NCBI GenBank assembly: GCA_016840515.1
Contig: JAEOSF010000028.1
Coordinates: 1-45,010, forward strand
DNA length: 45,010 nucleotides
Origin: Candidatus Borrarchaeum yapensis
GTDB taxonomy: Archaea; Asgardarchaeota; Sifarchaeia; Borrarchaeales; Borrarchaeaceae
Direction of reading: 5' to 3'
In this document: positions 26,770 to 35,767 of the stretch, piece after piece
Layout: every line of letters begins with the position of its first letter
Numbering within the stretch: position 1 is the stretch's first letter
Translations under genes and position numbers: made by a program
The notes under the pieces: model-generated
Seen by the model: only the letters and a program-made list of their open reading frames with translations
Database searches by the model: none
Told to the model about the DNA's origin: nothing

Positions 26770-27370
26770 TTCTTACATCCTTCTTTACGACTATTTCTCT
26801 CACATATCATTTTACTGTAAAGAAATTCGCGCAAATGAAAAAACTAAATATAGCTTCCGCATAATATAACAGTTGATGATATATTTAAGTTTTTCTAAAA
26901 ACATAAACTATTGTTTACTGGGCGTTACTAATGTCAGATATCTTTAAACTACTATTCATGATGGTTTTTTATACGTGGAAAATCATTTCGCTTCTTTTAC
27001 TCCTAAGAATAGCATACTCTATTTGAATGGTTTTGTCGAAGTATAAGCAGAAAATCAAGTCTTATTTTTAAAAAAATATAAAAAAACATAAAGTTTATAA
27101 AACAAAATAACTATAAAAAGATAGTTTGTCAGCTTCAACTGATAACAATACGTCCAGAAAATACAATCATCCTTAGGTGATTGGCGAAAGTAAACTGAAT
27201 AGTACAAATCAAAGAAAACACAAAGTTATTGCAAAGGAAATAAACACAGAGCATAGATTTAGATGCCTTGAAATAAAAAATGGCTTTAACAAATATATCG
27301 TAACATATCCCGTAATAAAAGTCATTCTTTTGTTATCTAAGTCATGCAAAAAGTTGTTGGAGGACATAAA
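26770..27370. other. AT-rich intergenic region with a possible 31-aa micro-ORF
   Basis: About 600 bases between divergent regulators. A TATA-like ATATATTTAAG at 26878-26888 is followed by a 31-codon frame at 26931-27026 (+) encoding MSDIFKLLFMMVFYTWKIIS and more hydrophobic residues, ending in ARIAYSI-like sequence. It could be a one-helix membrane peptide, but the ribosome site is weak. From 27060 to 27120 the DNA is almost pure A/T, as expected for a promoter region of the TFB gene. A GTG-started frame at 27177 has no homology signal and I do not call it. Confidence 0.3.
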
Positions 27371-28702
27371 ATGGAAATTTTAACAACCACAGTTCCAGAA
27401 ACATACTATAAAGAATGCTGTACAGAATGTGGCTCATCCTTAGTTAATTTTAGGAACATGGAACTTGTTTGTGAGCATTGTGGAATAGTTGCTGAAGACA
27501 GGCCATTTGATTTTCATGAAACGAGAGCAAATTACAAATGGAGACAGGAAGACAAAGATAAGAAACTTTCATTTAATAAAAAGCCTGTATCAACTCAAAG
27601 TTACATGAGATACAGGATTTTGCACAAGAAATTAAAAAGGTCATACCAACGTGATGCACGAGAAAAACTCTTTAATAGCGAAATAAATCGTATATGTGCA
27701 CAATTAGAACTTCCGTCAGTAATTCTTCGAGATGCAGAACAATATAGCAAAAAAATACTACAAGAAATCCCCCAGTATACACATCTTGATAGTATTATGG
27801 CTGCTGCAACTGCCCTAGTGTGGGGAGTCAGTTTCATCTATTCACCACGAACTCTTCAAGAAATAATGTCCGCTACTCATCCACTAGTCTCAAGGAGTAA
27901 GGTTCTTCAAGCGGCTAACCGAATTGTTTTTACACAACTTGTAAAGTCATCTCCCCGAATGCTGGAGAACAAACAGTTCACTAATCTCGTGAATTTCTAT
28001 ATCGAGCACTTCGGCGCGGTTCTAGGCATTCCATTCGATGTCATTCTGACGGCACAAGGGCTTTTCACGCGTTTAGGGTACAAAAAGTACATCATAAAGC
28101 CAGACGTACAATCAGTTGCACTATTATTGTATGCATGGACGAAGGAGTCTACAACGAAGGAATTTATTTCTTTAAATAACTGTCTTAATTCTCAAAGTCA
28201 GAACAGAGAAATAACCAAACGAATTCTGCCTTTAGATGAAATAAAAGAAAATATCAGATCATTTTCTGGCTATGAAAAAGGACATGATTTGCGTTGTCAA
28301 ATACTTCAGCTCCTGTATGATCAGGATCGTCTCAGTGTGAAAACAATTGCCAAACAATTACAGAAATCTTATCACTCAGTTTACTACCATATTCAGAAAC
28401 TGAAAGAGCTCGGTCTCTTGTCTGAAGAAAAAATGAAGAACATGAAAGATCAGAAGAAACCAAGAATTATCTTTGCTATCAAAGCACAAGAAATCATCGA
28501 AAATGGGACTCAAATTAATTCTGAAGCCAAGGTAAATGATAGAGAAGCTGCTAAAGATACTCGCACAAGATCCAATCTGTCTAAATTGAACTGGGACAGA
28601 ATAACCAAGAACTGCTATATATCAAAAACAAGTGCTAGAAAAGTAATCAGAGCTATCCAAAAGGATATTAAAAAGAAGTTAAACCCTGTTCTTGTTAACT
28701 AG
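27371..28702 (+). CDS. Divergent TFIIB-family factor (TFB-like) with C-terminal winged helix
   Basis: A 443-residue protein. The N-terminal zinc ribbon has cysteines at 16/17, 20, 34 and 37 (CCTECG and CEHCGIVAED), followed by a B-reader-like DRPFDFHETRANY. Residues about 90-290 are helical and match the position of the two cyclin repeats, but these are much diverged. Residues about 310-380 contain LRCQILQLLYDQDRLSVKTI and KQLQKSYHSVYYHIQKLKEL, a winged helix not found in ordinary TFB. Normal TFB is about 300 residues, so this is an enlarged version. It probably recruits RNA polymerase at special promoters. TTGGAGG before ATG 27371 decides the start. Confidence 0.75.
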   Translation: MEILTTTVPETYYKECCTECGSSLVNFRNMELVCEHCGIVAEDRPFDFHETRANYKWRQEDKDKKLSFNKKPVSTQSYMRYRILHKKLKRSYQRDAREKLFNSEINRICAQLELPSVILRDAEQYSKKILQEIPQYTHLDSIMAAATALVWGVSFIYSPRTLQEIMSATHPLVSRSKVLQAANRIVFTQLVKSSPRMLENKQFTNLVNFYIEHFGAVLGIPFDVILTAQGLFTRLGYKKYIIKPDVQSVALLLYAWTKESTTKEFISLNNCLNSQSQNREITKRILPLDEIKENIRSFSGYEKGHDLRCQILQLLYDQDRLSVKTIAKQLQKSYHSVYYHIQKLKELGLLSEEKMKNMKDQKKPRIIFAIKAQEIIENGTQINSEAKVNDREAAKDTRTRSNLSKLNWDRITKNCYISKTSARKVIRAIQKDIKKKLNPVLVN

Positions 28703-31155
28703 TTTTTTTTATTCGCCTTTTCTTGACAGTACCTAACAATCTCCTGTGCGCCTTTTTTCAGAAAAGGTCTATCTTCGGGTCTTATTGGATTCCCCCACAG
28801 GTTTATTATTTTTAGCTTGGTGAGTTGCTCTAACTCTTTGATCTCTTGGATCTGATTATTACTAAGATCTAAAGTGCGGAGGTTTGTGAGGTTTTCCAGT
28901 CCCTTGATTTCTTGGATCTGATTGTTACTAAGGTCCAAGTTATTGAGATTAATGTGCTGTTCTAACCCCTTGATCTCTTTAATATGGTTACTTCTAAGAA
29001 TGAGTGATCTGAGAGTCATTTCTAGAATCTTAGGAAAATCAACAAGAAATGAGGGTGTCTCACAAGCCTTAACAGAATAAACCTTGGGAAGAATTGTTTT
29101 AATATTAGATAAATTCTCTAGTCTTTTGATCTCTTTTATTCGATTCTTACTAAGATCCAATTTGTGGAGGTTTGTGAGGTTTTCCAGTCCTTCAATCTCC
29201 GAGATATCATCAATTCCAAGGTTACTAAGATTTAGAACTCGAAATCTATCAAGTTTGCCCAGTCCTTTTAGATCAATTATATCAATATCTGGTTCACTAA
29301 TATCTAATTTGTAATCAAGAATGTAGTATTTCTCTCCTTTGACTGACACTAAATCATCTAAAGGCTGAAATATAGCCCGAGATTCCCATTGTTTATTTTG
29401 GAGAAATTGCTGTAATTTAAAGCATATTATGTTATCATTATTAAGAGAATGAGGAAGCACCAGAATTCTTCCTTCATTCTTTAATCGAGGTTCTCCCGCA
29501 TTTTTTTCAAATATAATCCATCGAAGGTCAGGATAAAAGATTCTACGTAAAATTCCCTCAAAAAAATCAAGTCCTGGAAATTCTTTTGATTCTATATAAA
29601 CGTTTGTTCTGTAAGATGTTCTTATTCCTAGTGTTTCTAGTTTTTCAAGAGTTTGTTTTATTAATGCTTTATATGGGTTTATCTCTAAATCAAAATCTTC
29701 AATCCAGGGTTTGATAATTACAGCAGTATTATGTTCTTTTGATTGAATTAATGATGGTTTTTGCTTGTTTTTGTTGATTAAAACGGTCGCATTTCGGTTA
29801 AAGATGCCATCATATACTTTCCAAAATATTTCTGAGTTTATATTATGGAAAAATCGCTCTTCAGTAGTTCTATCGTAATTTGTTTTCTGTGGTTCTTCTA
29901 TTTCGAAATCTTCAGGATTGGTAGCGATGTTATTTTTGTAAATGAATGTATATATGTTCGTTTTTGTTCCAATAGTTACTTTCTGCGTTTTATCCAGAAG
30001 TAGATGATCTCTTGTTATTTCAGGTACCATTATTTTATTAATTGAATCCTCTTTTTTAGAAATCTCAAATTGTTTTTGGAAGTTTGTATAGTAATTTTCG
30101 GGGATGTTAAGTTTTGAAGCATATTTGGAATGCTCCTCAGCAACTCTTTTTTCCTTTTCTTGACAGTACTTCACTACTTCTTGTGCATCTTTTTTTATTA
30201 AATGCAACTCATCCTCATTTATTGGATTTTCACGAAGAGATAGTCTTTTTAAGTTGGTGAGTTGTTCTAATCCTTTTATCGTCTTTATCTGGTTTCCATA
30301 GAGGTCGAGCCATTCAAGGTCATACAAACTATCTAGTCCCTGAATCTCGGTGATGTCAGTAATTCCTAGGTTATGAAGGTCAAGTGTAAGGATGAGTGGC
30401 TCTTCTTTATCCTCTCTCTTGTTGTCTCCAAATTCTTCATAAATTCCGAAGTTGTCTATATCGGCACGCCATAAATCTTGAATATTGGTTTCGTGATAAT
30501 AAGCAAAATATTTTTTCCCTCTAACCGTTACAAAAGGTATTTTTCCCTCTTTTTTTTCCTTACAGTAGTTCACAACCCCTCTGGCGTTTTTGTTCCATAT
30601 ATACCGATGATTTGTTTCTATATTCACCACGTTCATAAGTGCAATAGACCAATCAGGTTTTCTTAATGGATTATCGTTTAGGTATAATTGTTTGAGTTTA
30701 GTAAGATATTCCAAACCCTTGAGTTCTTCTATCTGGTTGTAACCAAGACAGAGTTCTTCTAAATAAATAAGTTCATCTAACCCTTTGATCTCTTCAATCT
30801 GATTCCTACCGAGTTTTAGTGTTTTTAGGTTTGTGAGGCTATTCAATCCTTTGATTTCTTCTATTTGATTACCACTTAGATCTAGAATTTCTAGATTGAC
30901 AAGATTTTCTAAGCCTTTGATATCTTTTATCTTGTTATCTCTAAGATATAAAGCCTGCAGCGTGATAAGTTTTTCCAGTCCTTCAATCTCTGAGAAATCT
31001 ATAATTTCGATGTCATTAAGAATTAGAACTTCCAGATGAGTCAGTTTGCCTAGACCTTTTATATCTGATATCTCAATATCCTGTTCATTGAAATCCAGTT
31101 TGCCTTCAAAAACATACCATTTATCTCCATTAACCGTCACAAATTCTCGTTCCAT
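28699..31155 (-). CDS. Three-module leucine-rich-repeat protein
   Basis: An 818-residue soluble protein. Three similar modules each begin with a short beta stretch (VTVNGDKWYVF, VTVRGKKYFAYY, VSVKGEKYYIL). Each continues with 22-residue SDS22-type repeats such as LTNLRTLDLSNNQIQEIKGL and closes with a cap like GAQEIVRYCQEK. Module one has about six repeats (residues 20-165), module two about three (250-320) and module three about six (640-800). Between modules two and three lies an unrelated alpha/beta domain of about 260 residues (NIYTFIYKNNIATNP onward). It likely mediates protein binding. ATG 31155 is preceded by GGTGAGGTGG, so the longer TTG reading from 31179 is rejected. Its end overlaps the TFB stop by four bases. 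Confidence 0.85.
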   Translation of the reverse strand: MEREFVTVNGDKWYVFEGKLDFNEQDIEISDIKGLGKLTHLEVLILNDIEIIDFSEIEGLEKLITLQALYLRDNKIKDIKGLENLVNLEILDLSGNQIEEIKGLNSLTNLKTLKLGRNQIEEIKGLDELIYLEELCLGYNQIEELKGLEYLTKLKQLYLNDNPLRKPDWSIALMNVVNIETNHRYIWNKNARGVVNYCKEKKEGKIPFVTVRGKKYFAYYHETNIQDLWRADIDNFGIYEEFGDNKREDKEEPLILTLDLHNLGITDITEIQGLDSLYDLEWLDLYGNQIKTIKGLEQLTNLKRLSLRENPINEDELHLIKKDAQEVVKYCQEKEKRVAEEHSKYASKLNIPENYYTNFQKQFEISKKEDSINKIMVPEITRDHLLLDKTQKVTIGTKTNIYTFIYKNNIATNPEDFEIEEPQKTNYDRTTEERFFHNINSEIFWKVYDGIFNRNATVLINKNKQKPSLIQSKEHNTAVIIKPWIEDFDLEINPYKALIKQTLEKLETLGIRTSYRTNVYIESKEFPGLDFFEGILRRIFYPDLRWIIFEKNAGEPRLKNEGRILVLPHSLNNDNIICFKLQQFLQNKQWESRAIFQPLDDLVSVKGEKYYILDYKLDISEPDIDIIDLKGLGKLDRFRVLNLSNLGIDDISEIEGLENLTNLHKLDLSKNRIKEIKRLENLSNIKTILPKVYSVKACETPSFLVDFPKILEMTLRSLILRSNHIKEIKGLEQHINLNNLDLSNNQIQEIKGLENLTNLRTLDLSNNQIQEIKELEQLTKLKIINLWGNPIRPEDRPFLKKGAQEIVRYCQEKANKKN

Positions 31156-31318
31156 CCACCTCACCGTTCTTAAAGGCAAAAATACTTCTCATATATCTAC
31201 ATGGATTCTATAATACATAAACCTTTAAAACGTAAAAAATCAAGTGAATTACTTCATCTAATATTTTCCTGTTCTTTGCTTGATTCCATTACTTTAGCAA
31301 TTAGAGGTCAAAACATAG

Positions 31319-31759
31319 TCACCATCTCTGAAAAAAATGTAACCGCTTTTTCCTTGTAAAACGTGGTAGCGGATAATCCAATAGCAAGTGGCTAAGGTAT
31401 CCAAGAATCATCGCTGAAAGAAGAACGGAAAGTATTTTTGTTGCTAAATCGGAAGTTATTATTGCACCAAAAAAACTCAAGAGGATCAGCAGACCTGAAG
31501 TAATTAAAATGAATTGACTATGAAAGAACCCTCGGTGATATTTCGAGGTAGCTGGTTCTAGGAAATCTGGGAAGACACTTGCAACCGTTGCAATAGCTAT
31601 TTGCATAAAAATCAGTGTACCAAGACCTATAAATGACAAAATCATTAATTTTGAAGTATTAAATACCGCTTCATCGATTTTAATTAGATACAGTGAGAGT
31701 ATAACATTGAAACAACCAAATATGAATCCAAAAGACAAATGCAACTTACGACCTGGCAT
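31319..31759 (-). CDS. DUF457/YdjM-like membrane protein
   Basis: A 146-residue protein with four membrane helices. Conserved polar residues match the DUF457 (metal-dependent hydrolase-like) family: HLSFGFIFG near the N-terminus, YHRGFFHSQF in the middle and GYLSHLLLDYPLPRFTRKKR near the C-terminus. The order H, HRGxFHS and SHLLLD suggests a metal site within the membrane. The reaction is unknown. It stands alone, with a weak GAGAGAG ribosome site. Length agrees with the family. Confidence 0.75.
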   Translation of the reverse strand: MPGRKLHLSFGFIFGCFNVILSLYLIKIDEAVFNTSKLMILSFIGLGTLIFMQIAIATVASVFPDFLEPATSKYHRGFFHSQFILITSGLLILLSFFGAIITSDLATKILSVLLSAMILGYLSHLLLDYPLPRFTRKKRLHFFQRW

Positions 31760-31880
31760 ACTCTCTCAAAGATTAAATTTTAAATTAATTATAAAATCCC
31801 ACCAATTTTTGAATCAATTTTTAAAATAAAAAATGAAAAATCAAGCTTAATAAAGGGCTCAAGAGACAAGAATTTCTGTT

Positions 31881-32354
31881 CTAATCAAGGAAGGATTCCT
31901 TTTCAGCATCTTTCCGGTGTGAAAAATGAAGATCTTCTATATTATCTTCAGATAGCGTGTCAATATCCTCTGGCTCTTCATTTTGTATTTCTTTTTCCTT
32001 TGATCGTTTTAACTTGCGCACAAATTCTCCTAATACAGGGTATTCATAGCACATACTTGCCTCAGATTTTAAATCAATATTTTGTTTTTGAGCAAATCGT
32101 TCTATAGACTCTGAAAAGCCCATCTTGCCAGCTAATATGAATTTTAAATCGCAAATTCCTTCTTTCTTTAAAAGCTGTTGGAGACGTGCTACTTGGTAAG
32201 CTTGATTAACACCTATTATCCTTTTCCAATCTTTAAGAATTACTATCCCATAAGGCTTATCGTTTGAATCTTTTAGAAATAAGGCATTCTTACACATCAT
32301 CTTTTTTATTGAAGTCTTATTATAATGCTGCCAATGTGAAATATCGAGTGCCAC
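31881..32354 (-). CDS. Mrr-like nuclease remnant, possibly 5'-truncated
   Basis: A 157-residue reading from GTG 32354 with GGAAAGGG upstream. The segment IVILKDWKRIIGVNQAYQV followed by DLKFILAGKMGFSESIERFA and NIDL has the layout of Mrr-type restriction endonucleases (E-x-K strand, GV helix, strand, FSxxAxxxA helix). The catalytic glutamate is replaced (ILK where ExK is expected), so activity is doubtful. The frame stays open upstream to 32421 and reads LKWLTKRYYKRKGLVALDIS, which looks like the missing first helix and strand but has no usual start codon. It may be a decaying gene. The tail after residue 115 is acidic and disordered. Confidence 0.5.
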   Translation of the reverse strand: MALDISHWQHYNKTSIKKMMCKNALFLKDSNDKPYGIVILKDWKRIIGVNQAYQVARLQQLLKKEGICDLKFILAGKMGFSESIERFAQKQNIDLKSEASMCYEYPVLGEFVRKLKRSKEKEIQNEEPEDIDTLSEDNIEDLHFSHRKDAEKESFLD

Positions 32355-32946
32355 AAGCCCTTTCCTTTTGTAATATCGTTTAGTAAGCCATTTAAGATTA
32401 AATATCGTTTCTTGCGTAATTTATTTCATGCCCCCGCCTTAAATCTAAAGTTTTGTGAAATAACACCTCTGATGTAACGTCTTATAAACTTACCTGATAC
32501 CTTTTAAATCACTATTCGATTTATACGAGCGCGAAGGCGCGTCTCTTTTTAAACTTTAAATAGGTTTTATTACATTAAACTTTATTTAAATAGTTCTTAT
32601 GTTAATGGTCTATCGTTTATAAAAATGCTATTCTAGTGCTAATAGTTGTTTTAAAGAGACTATTACTATTTTTCTCGTGTTTAATAATGGTAGAAATCTG
32701 AGAATATTCTTCTTTTTATTAAACGAAATAGTTGTGTTATTAAACAAAATGTATGTTTGACTGATGATCAATGTTTTTCTTGAATTAAAGCATCTCAGAA
32801 AAACTTATATTTTTGTAAAAGAAGAGTAATTATTACAAAGGGAATAAATAGTGCTGCCCTTAATTATAGCTCTGCATAACTATAAGAGCTCATCTAAAAA
32901 CTATCGTAACTACAGTACTTACTATATATTATTGGGAGGAGTATTC
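32355..32946. other. AT-rich intergenic region
   Basis: Apart from a possible 5' extension of the Mrr-like gene (to 32421), no gene is seen. A short GC-rich island GAGCGCGAAGGCGCGTCTC at 32528-32546 stands out in otherwise AT-rich DNA and could form a small hairpin (GCGC, loop GAAG, GCGC). TTTAAATA-type boxes follow at about 32555 and 32585. The frame upstream of the 32947 gene is open back to a GTG at 32851, but the ribosome site supports the shorter start. Confidence 0.35.
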
Positions 32947-33246
32947 TTGGGTGCGTTTTGGGCGATCGAGCGAGAAGTAAGGCAATGTCAACGGCTTATT
33001 AATCATCTTTTATGGCATACTGAAAAAATACATACAAAGGACTCTTTGGCTCGATTTTTCCGATATTCTGATGATGTAGAATTACGATTAAATCGTCTTG
33101 TTGACCTGGATATCTTACAAAGAACTGAATCCGGAGTGTACACGGTGTCACAGAACCAACTGGTTCATGAAGCAATAAAAAGTATTAATGAAAGAGATAG
33201 GACAGCTCGAAATCTCGTTAACTCTGTGCTATCTCATTTTATTTAA
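32947..33246 (+). CDS. Small winged-helix-like protein, paralogue of 2662-2958
   Basis: A 99-residue protein. TTG 32947 is chosen because GGGAGGA ends six bases before it and because the length then matches the 98-residue paralogue at 2662-2958; a GTG at 32851 would add 32 residues with no counterpart. The pattern HLLWHTEKIHTKDSLARFF, ELRLNRLVDLDILQR, GVYTVSQNQ fits helix-turn-helix, recognition helix and wing. The tail RDRTARNLVNSVLSHF is helical. It lies upstream of radB with a gap of about 130 bases. A DNA-binding role is inferred. Confidence 0.65.
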   Translation: MGAFWAIEREVRQCQRLINHLLWHTEKIHTKDSLARFFRYSDDVELRLNRLVDLDILQRTESGVYTVSQNQLVHEAIKSINERDRTARNLVNSVLSHFI

Positions 33247-33374
33247 AACATGGATTTTTACAACTTCAACAACATTGTGAATTATTTTAACTACTACTCA
33301 AGCTGTAGATGATATAGGTCTTTACTTCCTTTTAAGCAAATTTTAGCTTAATATATTGAGGATTGAGAAGTGGA

Positions 33375-34076
33375 ATGGACCAAAAACCTATTCTTCCAAC
33401 GGGAGTACCACCTATCGATAGGATCTTAGAGGGAGGATTGCATACTGGCGAAGTTACAACAGTTTTCGGAGAAGCAGCAACTGGAAAATCAACACTAGCG
33501 TATCAGAGTCTTATCAATGCAGCGAAGATGGACCTATCTATCTTTTATTTTGATACAGAATGTAAATTTAGTACTCGAAGAATAGCTCAAATTGATGATA
33601 AAACTGATATTTCAAGTTTTATTGCAGTATTCCAACCAGAAACTTTCACTCAACAGATACAATATCTGAAGAATCTGAAGGATCTATTAAATGAAAGACC
33701 GTTTAAACTTCTGATTATAGACACAATTTCTAATTTGTATCGATTAGAATCATGTTCTATAGAGAAAAACATCGCTCTAAGAAGGCTGCTAGAACAACAT
33801 CTGGCCCGGATATACTGTGAGACGCGCCGATATAGATTGTTTACTCTTATAATCAGTCAAGTAAGAAGTCACAGAGGCAATACTTGTCCTATTGGAGAAG
33901 ATTGTCTTTATGCATACTCCAGAAAAGTATTGGAATTGAGGAAAGGATTGACTGACAACAAACGATTTGCGATTTTAAGAAAAGGAAGCCGTAATATGAT
34001 TGATGAGAGTTTACCATATGTTATAACAGAAAAAGGACTTAGTTCAATGAATGAAGTAAGACTTTTGTCTTTTTGA
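33375..34076 (+). CDS. radB: RadB-like recombinase paralogue
   Basis: A 233-residue RecA-superfamily ATPase without the N-terminal DNA-binding domain of RadA, as in RadB. It opens LPTGVPPIDRILEGGLHTGE (residues 7-26). Walker A is GEAATGKST at 32-40 and Walker B is FKLLIIDTISNLYRLE near 113. A Q-loop-like LFTLIISQVRSH follows near 155. RadB is an accessory factor for RadA in homologous recombination. The start could also be TTG 33363, but ATG 33375 leaves a normal RadB N-terminus. Related KaiC-like ATPases are the main alternative. Confidence 0.85.
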   Translation: MDQKPILPTGVPPIDRILEGGLHTGEVTTVFGEAATGKSTLAYQSLINAAKMDLSIFYFDTECKFSTRRIAQIDDKTDISSFIAVFQPETFTQQIQYLKNLKDLLNERPFKLLIIDTISNLYRLESCSIEKNIALRRLLEQHLARIYCETRRYRLFTLIISQVRSHRGNTCPIGEDCLYAYSRKVLELRKGLTDNKRFAILRKGSRNMIDESLPYVITEKGLSSMNEVRLLSF

Positions 34077-34222
34077 TAATCCTAGTAAGGTTATTAGTGA
34101 AATATAGATAGTTTTATTCATCTATTGACAAGTTTCTCAGAATATACAGACTCAATCTTTGAAAAACCTCTAATTTTAAAAGTAGAAAAAGTAAGATATA
34201 CTCTAAATCAGTTACGCTTTTA

Positions 34223-34228
34223 GGAGGA
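34223..34228 (+). promoter_or_regulatory. Strong Shine-Dalgarno site upstream of an ATA codon
   Basis: GGAGGA, eight bases before ATA 34237. No ATG, GTG or TTG lies at a usable distance in the glycosidase frame. It decides the proposed start of the 34237 gene. Confidence 0.6.
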
Positions 34229-34236
34229 TTCTTAAT

Positions 34237-35637
34237 ATAAACCGTCAATTAATAAAAACTTCAGTATGGATTGCTCTACTAACGGGTATAATTCTTTTAT
34301 CTCCACTATCAACATTTTCTGCTTATTTTCCAGAGGAACATCCTAACCCTCTATCTGGAGTAACCTATCGAATAGATTTCTATAATCCTGATTTTATTCA
34401 GTTAGATAAAGATTTAGACATGATGAAAGCGTGTGGTTTTACCATTTTGCGAATTGATGCTCCTTGGGTAGTTGTAGAACCTGAAAAAGGGGAGTTTCAT
34501 TTTGAAGTTATAGATGAGTTTATTGAGCGTGTGAACAATAAAGGATTTAAAATCTTACTTATTCTTGCGACTGGAGAGCCAGAATGGGCAGGACAACTAG
34601 TTTCTAACGAGTTCAATGATAATGCTGAAGCATTTATTCGAAAAGTTGTTGAACGATATAAAATCTATGTTGATTATTGGCAAATTGAAAACGAGTTAAA
34701 TATTAGAGTATTTCCTACAAGATGGAACGATATATTTCGCTTCTATGAAAGAATGTGCGACACTGTCAGAGAACTCGATTCAGACGCAAAAATCATTTTA
34801 AATCTGAACTGTGACTTACCATTGTGGTCTCATTTCATTAATTTGATTCGAAGTCTTGATTTTGACATTATTGGATTAGACTCGTATCCTGGAACTTATT
34901 CTGGTGCGCATCCGAGCATATGGGCTACCTATATCCGAGAAGCAGCACTTTCAGGTAAAGAAGTTATGATTACTGAAGCAGGGTATTCAACATTTGATGC
35001 TCTCCATACTGAAGAAAAGCAAAACCAGTACGTTAAGGCACTATTATCAACAGTAACAGATTTCGACCTTGCTGGAATCTTATGGTTTGAATTCAATGAT
35101 GAAACTTCAGTTCCAGCTTGGACATCAACTTCTATACAATTTGGTGCATTTAGTCCGCTTTTTGGCGAAATCGAACTTCATTTTGGATTGGTTAGGCTTG
35201 ACCGGACACCAAAACCTGCTTTTACTACTATTAGCAAGTGGATATCGACTTCTAAAGAATATAATTCAAATTTAGCAATGCCAACGATATTAATGATACT
35301 TTCATTTCCATCCATTCTGGGAAGTAATGTACATTTTCCGTTCGGCTTAACAGCCTTTCTGTTTTTTGTTATCCGATCTGGAATGGGAGCAGGTATGAAG
35401 TGGCGTGGAGCTAAATTAAGACCAACTCGCGCATTTCCTTATATAATAATTGCTGCCTTGTTGGCTATCCACGTGGGACTTTATGCTGGTCTTGGAATCT
35501 TACCTGTATGGTTTGTAACGCTTCCTTGGTGTGGTTTATTAATTGCTGGATATTTCTTAGGATTAAAAAATATTGAATGGATCTATAATTTAGAGTTTAA
35601 TGATCCCTCATCAACCCCAAAAGAACCAAGTGAATAG
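34237..35637 (+). CDS. Membrane-anchored clan-A glycoside hydrolase-like protein, possible ATA start
   Basis: A 466-residue reading. From 34237 the protein begins with a signal peptide (NRQLIKTSVWIALLTGIIL and so on), which is lost if one starts at the first ATG (34420). The TIM-barrel domain contains FTILRIDAPWVVVEPEKGEF, the acid/base motif YWQIENEL (Glu153) and the nucleophile region VMITEAGYS (Glu247), as in GH42/GH5/GH39-like clan-A enzymes. Residues about 345-455 hold three or four membrane helices. It would cleave glycans outside the cell. Substrate unknown. The ATA start is unusual; a sequencing error or mutated ATG is the alternative. Confidence 0.75.
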   Translation: MNRQLIKTSVWIALLTGIILLSPLSTFSAYFPEEHPNPLSGVTYRIDFYNPDFIQLDKDLDMMKACGFTILRIDAPWVVVEPEKGEFHFEVIDEFIERVNNKGFKILLILATGEPEWAGQLVSNEFNDNAEAFIRKVVERYKIYVDYWQIENELNIRVFPTRWNDIFRFYERMCDTVRELDSDAKIILNLNCDLPLWSHFINLIRSLDFDIIGLDSYPGTYSGAHPSIWATYIREAALSGKEVMITEAGYSTFDALHTEEKQNQYVKALLSTVTDFDLAGILWFEFNDETSVPAWTSTSIQFGAFSPLFGEIELHFGLVRLDRTPKPAFTTISKWISTSKEYNSNLAMPTILMILSFPSILGSNVHFPFGLTAFLFFVIRSGMGAGMKWRGAKLRPTRAFPYIIIAALLAIHVGLYAGLGILPVWFVTLPWCGLLIAGYFLGLKNIEWIYNLEFNDPSSTPKEPSE

Positions 35638-35767
35638 TGTTTATTTTGTACTCATTTTAAGACCATCTAATTTCTTCATTCTTACAGATATATTTTGAAG
35701 TATTTTTTATTTTGACAAAACATTAATTTTATATATTTGAATAATTGTAATAGATAGGGGGATTACA

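Noticed and set aside
27177..27383. 68-codon GTG-started frame before the TFB gene
   Set aside because: It overlaps the TFB ribosome site and start, has no recognisable domain and sits in promoter-like AT-rich DNA.
32528..32546. Possible tRNA or small RNA at the GCGC-rich spot
   Set aside because: The stem is only 4 bp and no cloverleaf can be built around it.
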